Below are positions 42,561-50,622 of a stretch of DNA of 64,000 nt, piece by piece; positions within the stretch are counted from its first letter, which is position 1, and every line of letters starts with the position of its first letter. The DNA is from Streptomyces sp. ISL-98. Its GTDB lineage: Bacteria; Actinomycetota; Actinomycetes; Streptomycetales; Streptomycetaceae. The position numbers were made by a program, and so were the translations under genes. The stretch covers positions 32,667 through 96,666 of the forward strand of contig NZ_JAGGPB010000070.1 in assembly GCF_018614055.1 (NCBI RefSeq), written 5' to 3'. The notes under the pieces are model-generated. The model was given only the letters and a program-made list of their open reading frames with translations, was not told the DNA's origin and searched no databases.

Positions 42561-42881
42561 TCAGAACCTTCCTCGATGGGCACGTATCGAGGAATTCCGG
42601 GCAGCAGTGACTGCCGCAAGGAATCGCAAGAACGAGCCGGTAAATAAGAAGCCGAAATGAAGCGGGCCCAGAAGGTTTGGATGCCTTCGGATCGGGCGCT
42701 TCGAAGTGGCTGGAATCCGCGCGGAGAAAGCGCGGAAGGAAATTGGATCGGCGTGAATCGTGGCCGACCGCTTATGAGCCGGTCGCGGAGTACGGCGACC
42801 GGGTCGGGGCGACGATTCAAGACAACGAGTCGGGGCCCGCACCCTCAGGTGCGGGCCCCGACCGTGTCTTACGCGTCAGCG
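42561..42881 (-). other. Gene-free interval: likely long leader of the helicase gene and csp terminator
   Basis: 321 nt without a gene, more A/T-rich than its neighbours. The right part holds the csp terminator (42,829-42,862). The left part, including the TCGATGGGCACGTATCGA dyad near the helicase start, could be a structured 5' leader, as is common for cold-regulated helicases. Confidence 0.5.
42829..42862. terminator. Terminator of the cold-shock gene
   Basis: Perfect 15-bp stem GTCGGGGCCCGCACC (42,829-42,843) with 42,848-42,862, loop CTCA. About 20 nt after the csp stop. Confidence 0.85.
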
Positions 42882-43085
42882 TCAGGCGGGAACGATGTTC
42901 TCGGCCTGCGGGCCCTTCTGGCCCTGCGTGACGTCGAAGGTCACCTTCTGGCCTTCCTGGAGCTCACGGAAGCCCTGGGTGGCGATGTTCGAGTAGTGAG
43001 CGAAGACGTCGGCGCCGCCGCCCTCCTGCTCGATGAAGCCGAAGCCCTTTTCTGCGTTGAACCACTTCACGGTGCCAGAAGCCAT
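42882..43085 (-). CDS. csp: Cold-shock domain protein
   Basis: 67-residue nucleic-acid chaperone. Full cold-shock domain with RNP1 KGFGFIE and RNP2 VFAHYS, starting MASGTVKWFNAEKG. AAAGGAG lies upstream of the ATG at 43,085; the frame extending upstream to 43,259 is leader. The 287 nt between this gene and the MerR-like gene are A/T-rich and probably hold a long, temperature-responsive 5' untranslated region, typical of csp genes. Confidence 0.95.
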   Translation of the reverse strand: MASGTVKWFNAEKGFGFIEQEGGGADVFAHYSNIATQGFRELQEGQKVTFDVTQGQKGPQAENIVPA

Positions 43086-43372
43086 GTCATTCTCCTTTGG
43101 AGCAGTGCCGGGGCCCGCCCTGTGCGGACTCCGAGTCGCGTTGCCGCGATGATGCCCCGTCCGGAAATAAAGCACCGGAAATACGAAAGTGCGCCCGTAG
43201 CTGTGGAAGCCGCGGGAGCACTTGAAGTTTTGGGAACCACAACTGCAACTGAGATCCACAGTAGCACGATGCGTGCGGACCGCCAGGGGTCTTTAGTCAC
43301 ACCTGTCGTGGTGTCGTAATCCCTCCACGCGATCTCTCCACGCGCGCCGCATTAAATTCTGTTGTTGCCGCA

Positions 43373-43747
43373 CTAGATATTTTGCTGCGGTTCGGCGGAG
43401 GTGTGGCGGGCGGGCCGGCGCAGCTGCTCGTTGATGCGCAGAGCGTCTTCCAGCTGGTCCTCGAGGATCACGATCCGGCAGGCGGCGTCGATCGGGGTGC
43501 CCTGGTCGACCAGCTCGCGAGCGCGGGCCGCCACCCGCAGCTGGTACCGGGAGTAGCGGCGGTGGCCGCCCTCGGAACGAAGGGGGGTGATCAGCCGTGC
43601 GTCGCCGACGGCCCGCAGGAATGCGGGGGTGGTGCCGATCATCTCGGCGGCCCGGCCCATGGTGTACGCGGGGAAGTCGTCGTCGTCCAAGCGGTCCAAG
43701 CGGTCGGTCCTGCCATTCCGGTGGGTCTCAGCGGTCACTTGCACCAT
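43373..43747 (-). CDS. MerR-family-like transcriptional regulator
   Basis: 124 residues. An acidic N-terminus (RTDRLDRLDDDDFPAY) precedes a MerR-type winged helix: MGRAAEMIGTTPAFLRAVGD, LITPLRSEGGHRRYSRYQL. A helical segment follows (VAARARELVDQGTPIDAACR), with no effector cysteines, so it is a short, sensor-free member. The start is uncertain among ATG 43,747 and in-frame GTGs. It diverges from glnA2, so control of glnA2 is possible. Confidence 0.75.
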   Translation of the reverse strand: MVQVTAETHRNGRTDRLDRLDDDDFPAYTMGRAAEMIGTTPAFLRAVGDARLITPLRSEGGHRRYSRYQLRVAARARELVDQGTPIDAACRIVILEDQLEDALRINEQLRRPARHTSAEPQQNI

Positions 43748-43853
43748 CTTCTGTAACGCGTGGAGCGGACACTACGAGTGTGGCATGTCTGCACCCGCCA
43801 CGACAGATTTCCGGGTGTCGTCGGACCAGTCCGTGTCCGGCCGGATGACCCAC

Positions 43854-43897
43854 CGGATGTCCCATGGGCACTATGGAGAGTGTCCGGAGGACATCCG
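43854..43897 (+). promoter_or_regulatory. Inverted repeat in the merR-glnA2 intergenic region
   Basis: CGGATGTCC (43,854-43,862) and GGACATCCG (43,889-43,897) are exact complements 26 nt apart, enclosing a TATGGA hexamer. It could be a looped operator or an mRNA hairpin about 110 bp before glnA2. Confidence 0.4.
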
Positions 43898-44004
43898 TAC
43901 CAGGGGCCGCAATCTGCCGGTAACCGTGTGGTGGGATGCTCAGGTGCCCCGACGTGCGCCCGAGGCGTGGGAGCAGGCGGCTTGACCAGCAAGGATGGGT
44001 GGAA

Positions 44005-45366
44005 ATGGATAAGCAGCAGGAATTCGTGCTCCGTACACTTGAGGAGCGCGACATCCGGTTCGTGCGCCTGTGGTTCACCGACGTACTCGGCTTCCTGAAG
44101 TCGGTCGCGGTGGCCCCGGCCGAGCTTGAGCAGGCCTTCGACGAGGGCATCGGCTTCGACGGCTCCGCGATCGAGGGCTTTGCCCGGGTGTACGAGTCCG
44201 ACATGATCGCCAAGCCGGACCCGAGCACCTTCCAGATCCTTCCGTGGCGGGCCGAGGCCCCGGGCACGGCCCGGATGTTCTGCGACATCCTGATGCCGGA
44301 CGGCTCGCCGTCCTTCGCCGATCCCCGGTACGTACTGAAGCGCATCCTCGCCAAGACCTCGGATCTGGGCTTCACCTTCTACACCCACCCCGAGATCGAG
44401 TTCTTCCTGCTGAAGAACAAGCCGCTCGACGGCACCAGGCCCACCCCGGCCGACAACTCCGGCTACTTCGACCACACCCCGCAGAACGTCGGCATGGACT
44501 TCCGCCGCCAGGCGATCACCATGCTCGAATCCATGGGCATCTCGGTCGAGTTCAGCCACCACGAGGGCGCCCCCGGCCAGCAGGAGATCGACCTCCGCTA
44601 CGCCGACGCGCTCTCGACGGCCGACAACATCATGACGTTCCGCCTGGTCATGAAGCAGGTCGCGCTCGAACAGGGCGTCCAGGCCACCTTCATGCCGAAG
44701 CCGTTCTCGGAGTTCCCCGGCTCCGGCATGCACACCCACCTCTCCCTCTTCGAGGGCGACCGCAACGCGTTCTACGAGTCGGGCTCCGAGTACCAGCTCT
44801 CCAAGGTCGGCCGTTCCTTCATCGCGGGCCTGCTCAAGCACGCCGCGGAGATCTCGGCCGTCACCAACCAGTGGGTCAACTCGTACAAGCGCATCTGGGG
44901 CGGCTCCACCCGCACAGCCGGCTCCGGCGGCGAGGCTCCCTCGTACATCTGCTGGGGCCACAACAACCGCTCCGCGCTGATCCGCGTCCCCATGTACAAG
45001 CCCGGCAAGACCGGCTCGGCGCGTGTCGAGGTCCGCTCGATCGACTCCGGCGCGAACCCGTACCTGACGTACGCCGTCCTGCTCGCCGCCGGTCTCAAGG
45101 GCATCGAAGAGGGCTACGAGCTGCCCCCGGGCGCCGACGACGACGTCTGGGCGCTCTCCGACGCCGAACGCCGCGCCATGGGCATCGAGCCGCTGCCGCA
45201 GAACCTCGGCGAGGCGATCGCGCTGATGGAGCGCAGCGAACTCGTCGCCGAGACGCTGGGCGAGCACGTCTTCGACTTCTTCCTCAGGAACAAGAAGCAG
45301 GAGTGGGAGGAGTACCGGAGCGAGGTCACCGCCTTCGAGCTCCGCAAAAACCTTCCGGTGCTGTAA
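44005..45366 (+). CDS. glnA2: GlnA2-type glutamine synthetase-like / gamma-glutamylpolyamine synthetase
   Basis: 453-residue member of the glutamine synthetase family. It has the N-terminal RFVRLWFTDVLGF sheet, GFDGSAIEGF, HPEIEFFLL, HHEGAPGQQEIDLRYADAL, KPFSEFPGSGMHTHLSL, NQWVNSYKRI and EVRSIDSGANPYL active-site elements. In S. coelicolor, GlnA2 of this type is reported to glutamylate polyamines rather than ammonium; the GYELPP segment near the C-terminus aligns with the adenylylation loop and keeps the Tyr. Start at 44,005. Followed by a hairpin and then the integrase end of the element. Confidence 0.9.
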   Translation: MDKQQEFVLRTLEERDIRFVRLWFTDVLGFLKSVAVAPAELEQAFDEGIGFDGSAIEGFARVYESDMIAKPDPSTFQILPWRAEAPGTARMFCDILMPDGSPSFADPRYVLKRILAKTSDLGFTFYTHPEIEFFLLKNKPLDGTRPTPADNSGYFDHTPQNVGMDFRRQAITMLESMGISVEFSHHEGAPGQQEIDLRYADALSTADNIMTFRLVMKQVALEQGVQATFMPKPFSEFPGSGMHTHLSLFEGDRNAFYESGSEYQLSKVGRSFIAGLLKHAAEISAVTNQWVNSYKRIWGGSTRTAGSGGEAPSYICWGHNNRSALIRVPMYKPGKTGSARVEVRSIDSGANPYLTYAVLLAAGLKGIEEGYELPPGADDDVWALSDAERRAMGIEPLPQNLGEAIALMERSELVAETLGEHVFDFFLRNKKQEWEEYRSEVTAFELRKNLPVL

Positions 45367-45403
45367 GCGCAGGTCGGAGCGGCTTTGCCTGCATGCGGCG
45401 AAC

Positions 45404-45430
45404 GGGCCTGCGGTCGATGACCGCAGGCCC
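45404..45430. terminator. glnA2 terminator at the chromosome-element junction
   Basis: GGGCCTGCGGTC (45,404-45,415) pairs perfectly with 45,419-45,430. It marks the last clearly chromosomal sequence before the element. Confidence 0.8.
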
Positions 45431-45441
45431 CGCGCCTAACT

Positions 45442-46710
45442 TCACTGCGCCTGGGCCGTCTGTGGGCCGTCCGGCCCGGAAACGGTGCCCTTGTACATGC
45501 TGTCCACGGCCCTCCGGGCGCGCCCTTCGCTGCTCGGCAGAAGGTGCGTGTAGACCCGGAGCGTGAAGCCAGGGTCGGTGTGCCCCAGGTAGGTGCTCAG
45601 TGCCTTGATGTTCTCGCCGGCGTCCAGGAGCAAGGAGGCATAGAAGTGCCTCAGCGCGTGCATCCCATGTTCTCGTGCCGCCTGGAAGCGCTCACCTGGC
45701 TTGGGCGCGGGGATGATGCCGGCCGCGACGAGCGCAGGCTTCCAGTACCGGTTGTTGAAGTCCGTACGCCTAACGGCGCCGTCCCCGTCAGGACGCACGA
45801 ACAACAGACGCTTGGTGAGTGCGTCGCCGTCCGGGCGTAACCACGGCAGCGTGACCTCAACCGGCGGATGCGCGTCCATGTGCGCCTTGAGCGCGTGAGC
45901 CACCCGGTCAGACAGCGGCACATCCCGCTCCTTGTTGCGCTTGGGAGGGGCGAAGACAAGCTTCCCCCCTGCGACCTTGACCTGGTAGCCGACGTGCAGC
46001 CAGCCGGTGTCAAAGCCGATTTCGTCGACCGGAAGCCCGAAGATTTCGCCTTGCCGAAGTCCGCATCCGCCTCCGAGATCAACCGCTGCCTGATACTGCA
46101 GCGGCAACGATGACCGCACAGCGAATGTGCGCTTCGCCGTCCATGGAACGACACGGCGTTGATTGGGGGCAGGGGCGCGCACGGTGCTGGCCTTGCAGGG
46201 ATTCCGATGCACGTGATCGTCTTCTACGGCTGCGGTGAATACGGCCGACACGCTGGCGTAGATGACGCGGCGGTACGAGGAGGCAGGCACGGCCCGCTCC
46301 AGCTCGCTGAGCCAATCGCGGATGTGCTCAGGCTTGAACGAACCCAGGGGGCGCGATCCCATGTAGGGGATTGCGTGGCGGCGGAGCTGCACATCTACCG
46401 ACTCGCGCGTTGTCATTTCCGTGGTCTGGGCTGCAAGCCACTTCTCGGTGTACTGCCGGAAAGTGGTTCGGCCAGCGTTTGGGTCGATGTACCGGCCGCT
46501 GTCCATGTCGGCTGCGATCTTCGTCAGCCACTTCTCGGCAAGGCGCTTCTGTCCGTCGGGGAAGCTTTTGGACTTCTCGGTGCCGTCAGGGCCGATGTAC
46601 CGGGCGCGGTAGCGGAGGCCGGAACCGTGGCGTTCAGTCTTCACGCGCACGGTCTTGCCGTTGGCATTGGTCTCGGTCTTGAACCAGCGATCTTGAATGT
46701 GGCCTGCCAT
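45442..46710 (-). CDS. int: Tyrosine site-specific integrase
   Basis: 422 residues. An arm-binding N-terminal part (1-75), a core-binding SAM-like domain (about 83-175) and a catalytic domain with Arg219 (GCGLRQGE), His351-x-x-Arg354 (HALRHFYASLLLDAG), His377 (YLGHTDP) and nucleophile Tyr387 (RVYTHLLP). Catalyses integration and excision of the element. Start at 46,710; an upstream in-frame ATG at 46,734 lies inside the leader. Its 3' end overlaps the putative left attachment repeat. Confidence 0.93.
   Translation of the reverse strand: MAGHIQDRWFKTETNANGKTVRVKTERHGSGLRYRARYIGPDGTEKSKSFPDGQKRLAEKWLTKIAADMDSGRYIDPNAGRTTFRQYTEKWLAAQTTEMTTRESVDVQLRRHAIPYMGSRPLGSFKPEHIRDWLSELERAVPASSYRRVIYASVSAVFTAAVEDDHVHRNPCKASTVRAPAPNQRRVVPWTAKRTFAVRSSLPLQYQAAVDLGGGCGLRQGEIFGLPVDEIGFDTGWLHVGYQVKVAGGKLVFAPPKRNKERDVPLSDRVAHALKAHMDAHPPVEVTLPWLRPDGDALTKRLLFVRPDGDGAVRRTDFNNRYWKPALVAAGIIPAPKPGERFQAAREHGMHALRHFYASLLLDAGENIKALSTYLGHTDPGFTLRVYTHLLPSSEGRARRAVDSMYKGTVSGPDGPQTAQAQ
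45451..45468 (+). repeat. Left-end copy of the 18-bp terminal near-repeat
   Basis: CTGGGCCGTCTGTGGGCC, one mismatch from 63,612-63,629, same orientation. It lies inside the last codons of int, a usual position for an attachment core or an integrase arm-type site. Confidence 0.5.
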
Positions 46711-46788
46711 GCTGCGGCGTTCCCTTCGGGGCAAGGGGAAGGGAGGGCCACGGTGTGGCCCTCCCTCGGGAAGAAGCGGTGCGTGGCC

Positions 46789-47043
46789 TCAGGCGGCTGC
46801 CTGGTCGGCGCTCTTGCGTTGCACGACGTAGGTGCGCACGTCGGCGGGGTCGTAGCGGAGGTGTTTGCCGATGCGGAAGCCGGGCGGGCCGGTGCGCTTC
46901 TTTCGCCACTGGTAGACGGTCTCGACGGGGACGTCGAAGATCTCGGCGATGTCATCGGGCTTGAGATACCGGTCGGGTAGGCCGCCCCGGAGGACAGAGC
47001 GGGGGTCGGTCTCCTCGGAGAGGGGGAGTGGGAGTGGGGTCAC
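46789..47043 (-). CDS. xis: Excisionase (helix-turn-helix, MerR-like)
   Basis: 84 residues with the excisionase helix-turn-helix LKPDDIAEIFDVPVETVYQW and the wing GPPGFRIGKHLRYDPADVR, ending in a helix. Bends DNA to switch the integrase to excision. I chose the GTG at 47,043 because GGAGGA is five bases upstream; in-frame upstream codons (ATG 47,070, TTG 47,100) sit inside the palindromes at 47,075-47,143 and lack ribosome binding sites. It lies 78 nt before int on the same strand. Confidence 0.88.
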   Translation of the reverse strand: MTPLPLPLSEETDPRSVLRGGLPDRYLKPDDIAEIFDVPVETVYQWRKKRTGPPGFRIGKHLRYDPADVRTYVVQRKSADQAAA

Positions 47044-47074
47044 TTTGTCCTCCGAATGTTGGAGTGACATTGCT

Positions 47075-47143
47075 TTGAGTCGCGACTCATCGCGACTCAA
47101 AGGGGGCTGGAGGGGGCTTGAGTCGCGATGAGTCGCGACTCAG
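47075..47143. promoter_or_regulatory. Nested palindromes before xis (operator-like)
   Basis: TGAGTCGCGACTCA, a perfect 14-bp palindrome, occurs at 47,076-47,089 and 47,129-47,142. Each has an extra half-site (TCGCGACTCA), and the two 25-bp arms (47,075-47,100 and 47,118-47,143) are inverted copies around a G-rich spacer. The block covers the end of the helicase gene and the leader of xis, so it can bind a dimeric regulator cooperatively or form a strong hairpin that separates replication from excision genes. Confidence 0.75.
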
Positions 47144-48539
47144 GCAAATGTGGTTCGGACGGCTTCACCGTGATTCCGGTGTAGGTGGCCACCTGCCGGT
47201 TGTAGGCGTCGCGGGGGCGGGTGCGGTTGAGCTGGGGGACGACGGAGAGCAGGTTGCGGCCGAAGACCTGCTTGGTGCCGGGGCGGACGCCGTTGTCTTC
47301 GGCCCACTCGCGCCAGACGTTCCACAGGGTGTCCACGGGGACGCTGCATGTGGGTCCGGTGGTGCAGCGTTCGCGGACGAATGCGCTGGTGGGTGAGGCG
47401 GTGTCCTGCATGGTGGTGATTGCCTCGCGGCTGGACGGCGGCTGGGTGATCCGCCCGTTGCGCTGGAGGCGGGCGAGTCCTTCCAGCGCCCAGTTGAGGA
47501 TGCCGGGCATCTCTGCGATGAGCCGGTCGATGAGGGTGGGGTCTTCCTTGCCGAGCCACGACAGCCTCATGCTGAGCAGCACGAACCGGTTGGCGATGAC
47601 GCCGGATGAGTCGCCGAAGTGCGGCAGTTCGTTGGACAGGATCATCAGCCGGGAGGGCAGTTTGCCGGTCCACGGTTCGCGGTACTTGCGGTCGATGTCG
47701 ATCGTGTCGTCACCGGAGATCGTCAACAGCCGCTCTACGACCTGGGTGTTGTCGTTGCCGGACAGGCGGGCGTCCGAGATGACCGCGAGGGACTTGCCCA
47801 CCAGGGTGGACAGGCCGAAGTTCGTACCGAGGCCGGCTAGGGTCGGCCCGGCCAGATTCTCCTTGCCGACCAGCTCTTTCAGCACGCGGGCGATGGTGCC
47901 CTTGCCGGAGCGGGACGGGCCGACGATGAGCAGGATCTTCTGCTGGTCGGTGCGCCCGGAGAGGATGTAGCCGAACCACTCCTGCAACGCGGTGATGGCG
48001 TCGGGGTCGTCGGGCCAGACCTGATGCAGGAAGCCTTCCCACGTCGGCGCGCTCGCGCCCGGGTCGTAGGCGAACGGCACGGAGACGAGGTTGAAGAAGG
48101 CCGGCACGTGCGGCAGCAACGCACGATCCCGGATCCGCAACAGCCCGTTCACACAGGCCACGATGGGGCCTTCATCCCGTCCGGTGTCGCCCTGGTCGTC
48201 GATCCACGCGGGGGCGTCGGTGTCGGTGGGCAGCAGAGTGATCGATCCGAGGGCATCGAGAAGGTTGCCGATCTTCTGCTTGGTGGGCGCCCAGTCGCGT
48301 TCCTCGGTCTGCCCGTCCTTGCCCGGCGCCTGGTAGACGGCGTGTTCGAGGCGGGTGTACATCGCCTTGCGGATCTGTGCTTCTTCCGCCTCGCGCCAGC
48401 AGGAGCCGTTCCACCGCATCCACGATGCCCGCCAGCGCCGGAAGGTGAGCCGTCCGTCGGGGGACTGCCAATCCGGGATGACCCGTCGGGCAACCGCCAT
48501 CGGGTTGGAGGGCGCGGGCAGTTCCTCGCTCTCGGTCAT
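47097..48539 (-). CDS. P4-type phage/plasmid primase-helicase (SF3)
   Basis: 480 residues. An N-terminal region like D5/P4 primase C-terminal domains (about 20-200), then an SF3 helicase core with Walker A GPSRSGKGTIARVL (about 210-223), Walker B-type LAVISDARLSG, and the sensor LPSRLMILSNELPHF. A C-terminal winged segment (VPVDTLWNVWREWAEDNG) follows. Unwinds the element's origin for replication, working with the Prim-Pol gene. The ATG at 48,539 overlaps the previous gene stop (ATGA) and has GGGAGGA upstream. The stop lies within the palindromes at 47,075. Confidence 0.88.
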   Translation of the reverse strand: MTESEELPAPSNPMAVARRVIPDWQSPDGRLTFRRWRASWMRWNGSCWREAEEAQIRKAMYTRLEHAVYQAPGKDGQTEERDWAPTKQKIGNLLDALGSITLLPTDTDAPAWIDDQGDTGRDEGPIVACVNGLLRIRDRALLPHVPAFFNLVSVPFAYDPGASAPTWEGFLHQVWPDDPDAITALQEWFGYILSGRTDQQKILLIVGPSRSGKGTIARVLKELVGKENLAGPTLAGLGTNFGLSTLVGKSLAVISDARLSGNDNTQVVERLLTISGDDTIDIDRKYREPWTGKLPSRLMILSNELPHFGDSSGVIANRFVLLSMRLSWLGKEDPTLIDRLIAEMPGILNWALEGLARLQRNGRITQPPSSREAITTMQDTASPTSAFVRERCTTGPTCSVPVDTLWNVWREWAEDNGVRPGTKQVFGRNLLSVVPQLNRTRPRDAYNRQVATYTGITVKPSEPHLPESRLIATQAPSSPL

Positions 48540-48901
48540 GCGGCTGTCCTCCCTTCCTGGAGAGTGCGGATCGGGCACAGGTCACGATGGGCTTCGTGGT
48601 CGTCGATCAGCGCCCACACGTCGGCGTGCCCGGCGGCGACGTTGTGCCGTCCGCACACGCAGGTGGACTCTGCGGTCGGAGTGCGCCGGTACGGGGTGCG
48701 GACGATCAGCCAGGCGATCGGCCGGCGTCCGTCATCGGCGCGGCTGTCGTCCTCGGTGAGGACGGTGAAGGGAAGAGCTGAAAGGACGCCTTCGGCGTCG
48801 TCCTTCGACCGCACCCCGCCTGTTGTTCCTCGCCCGACGGCGGCGGGGCCGGGAGCCAGCGGAGTGGCGGGATTGCTCTTAGTAGGCGGGGGGTTGCTCA
48901 T
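48536..48901 (-). CDS. Small hypothetical protein with Cys/His cluster
   Basis: 121 residues between the Prim-Pol and helicase genes, overlapping both by 4 nt. A disordered Pro/Ala-rich start is followed by CVCGRHN...HEAHRDLCP, a likely zinc site (three Cys and two or three His). Possibly an accessory factor linking primase to helicase; unrecognised otherwise. Confidence 0.6.
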   Translation of the reverse strand: MSNPPPTKSNPATPLAPGPAAVGRGTTGGVRSKDDAEGVLSALPFTVLTEDDSRADDGRRPIAWLIVRTPYRRTPTAESTCVCGRHNVAAGHADVWALIDDHEAHRDLCPIRTLQEGRTAA

Positions 48902-49803
48902 GCGGCCCTCCGCTGCGGGTTGTGGGCGATCGACCAGTCCAGCCCACGCGTGATGACGTCGTCGTAGTAGCGCTGCGGCTGTGTGGCGTTTCCCCCTGCG
49001 GCCCTACTAAGAGCCTCCTCAACCTCCGCGCGGTCGAGGTCGCCGGACGCGATCAGCCGACCCAGAGCGCGCGCGGCCCGCAGGAGCACGGCGTTGCGGC
49101 TGCCGTCCGCGGCCGTGGCCACGCTGGACACCTCGCCCCGCAGCGCAGCCGCGGCGTACCCGGATGCGTTCGTGGTGACCGGCGTTGCCGAAGCCGCACG
49201 GTCGGGCCTGTGCGGCTGCGTGAGTGCCTCGCACAGCCAGCCGGGCAGCACGGCGGGGGGTCGGTCGTCCACGAGGCTGTAGGAGCCCTCAAGGGTGGTG
49301 CTGGCGGGGGCCACGACGTACCCGCCCCAGCCGCGGGTGTCGATGTGGTGGCCCAGGCGTCCGGCCGTGGAGTGCAGCCGCACGCCAGGGGGTTGGGTGA
49401 AGTACAGGTGGTGGCCCCCGCTGGGGGTCCGCACCTGGTAGGTGTCCGGGATGCTCTCGCCGGCGCGCTCGCAGAGCGCCAACAGGCTTTGGACGCCGTC
49501 AGGCGTTCCTTCTGGCTCTTCAGGCGTGAGCGTGTCGAGGTCGACGACCAGCAGCCCGGAAGGTCCGGTGGCGATACCGATGTTGTAGGGCTGCTGCGTC
49601 CACGCGGCGGTGATCAGCTCCACGTCCGTCGTGGCGCGCTGCTCGGGCTTGAGATGCCCGTCCGCACAGCGCCCAGTGCCGGGGCAGAGCTTCTCCGCGT
49701 GCCCGGCGGGCCGCTTGTCCTGCGGGCGCAGCGGGATCACGTGCCGGCCGCGGTGAGCAGCGTCCAGGGCCCAGGCGAGCAGGGCCAGGCTGAGGCCGGT
49801 CAT
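48898..49803 (-). CDS. Bifunctional DNA primase/polymerase (Prim-Pol, RepSA-like)
   Basis: 301 residues. Prim-Pol fold with VVDLDT catalytic acids (Asp88, Asp90), SGGHHLYF (His131) and IDTRGWGGYVVAPAS. A Cys/His insertion (KLCPGTGRCADGHLKP) is common in element-borne members. Synthesises primers and copies DNA during replication. The C-terminal part (about 210-300) is helical and may contact the helicase. The start at 49,803 overlaps the methyltransferase stop. Together with the P4-type helicase it replaces the single RepSA protein of pSAM2. Confidence 0.87.
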   Translation of the reverse strand: MTGLSLALLAWALDAAHRGRHVIPLRPQDKRPAGHAEKLCPGTGRCADGHLKPEQRATTDVELITAAWTQQPYNIGIATGPSGLLVVDLDTLTPEEPEGTPDGVQSLLALCERAGESIPDTYQVRTPSGGHHLYFTQPPGVRLHSTAGRLGHHIDTRGWGGYVVAPASTTLEGSYSLVDDRPPAVLPGWLCEALTQPHRPDRAASATPVTTNASGYAAAALRGEVSSVATAADGSRNAVLLRAARALGRLIASGDLDRAEVEEALSRAAGGNATQPQRYYDDVITRGLDWSIAHNPQRRAA

Positions 49804-50531
49804 GCCGCGATCTCCAGCCGTGCGGAGGCGAGGAACGCGCGGCCGATCCACTCGGTGTAGGCGGGTGGCAGGGCCTCGCGCAGTCGGAAGTGGTCGGTGG
49901 ACCAGTCGATGCCCTTCGCTGCACGGATCTCCGCGACGGTGGCTTTGCCGCCGCCCTTGCGGTACGCGGCCACGTAGGGGCCGTCACGCCATACGCCGTG
50001 ACGGCAGCCTCGCACGTAGCCCCGGTGCCGTGGATGGGCCGGCTGTGCGGTGGTCCAGCCTCCGAGTTCGAAGTAGCGGTGCATGAGCACCCCGAGCCCG
50101 AACTGTTCCCCGCACAGGCGGATGTCCTTGCGGACTTCGGAGCCGGGCACGTTCTCGATCACGTACGGCCGGCCCGTTGCTTCCAGCGCGGCGCGGGTCG
50201 GGGCGATGAGGCGGGGGTAGGTGCGGCCGATGGCCGTGTTGCGGGCGGCGTTGGTGCCCTTGGTGGGTGCGCCTTCGCCCTGGCAGGGCGGGGAGGCGTG
50301 GATGAAGTCGAATTCGTGCCCGTGGGCGCGGATGTACTCGATCGCGTCGCCCTGGTGGAAGGCGTCGCCGCAGTAGTCCGGCTGCATCTCATGGTCGACG
50401 CCGGTCACGTGCACGCCCGGGATACCGCGCTTGTATCCCTTGGTGCCGCCGCCGATGCAGCAGTAGGCGTCCAGCACCCGGAACGGTTCGGCTAACGCCG
50501 ATACTCGCCGGATGTCGGTGGGTTGCGTCAT
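49800..50531 (-). CDS. Short C5 cytosine DNA methyltransferase-like protein
   Basis: 243 residues. Motif I region LDAYCCIGGGTKGYKRG, motif IV SPPCQG with catalytic Cys83, motif VI-like YVIENVPG, and a C-terminal motif (LPPAYTEWIGRAF) like motif X. The target-recognition part is very small, so the sequence specificity is unclear and it may be a solitary, non-restriction enzyme. It is the first gene of the replication block, with GGAGG upstream of the ATG at 50,531. Likely protects or marks the element (inference). Confidence 0.78.
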   Translation of the reverse strand: MTQPTDIRRVSALAEPFRVLDAYCCIGGGTKGYKRGIPGVHVTGVDHEMQPDYCGDAFHQGDAIEYIRAHGHEFDFIHASPPCQGEGAPTKGTNAARNTAIGRTYPRLIAPTRAALEATGRPYVIENVPGSEVRKDIRLCGEQFGLGVLMHRYFELGGWTTAQPAHPRHRGYVRGCRHGVWRDGPYVAAYRKGGGKATVAEIRAAKGIDWSTDHFRLREALPPAYTEWIGRAFLASARLEIAA

Positions 50532-50570
50532 GCTGGAAGACCTCCAGTTGGTCTGTTGCTGGTAGGTGGA

Positions 50571-50616
50571 CAAGGGCGGCCCCGGATTCTTTGGCGAGAT
50601 GTGGGGGCCGCCCTTG
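50571..50616 (-). terminator. Hairpin after ssb
   Basis: CAAGGGCGGCCCC (50,571-50,583) and GGGGCCGCCCTTG (50,604-50,616) are exact complements around a 20-nt loop, just downstream of the ssb stop. Confidence 0.7.
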
Positions 50617-50622
50617 GCGTAT

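Noticed and set aside
45367..45441. tRNA gene as the attachment site next to int
   Set aside because: The sequence folds only into the glnA2 terminator; no acceptor/T-loop pattern such as GGTTCGA is present.
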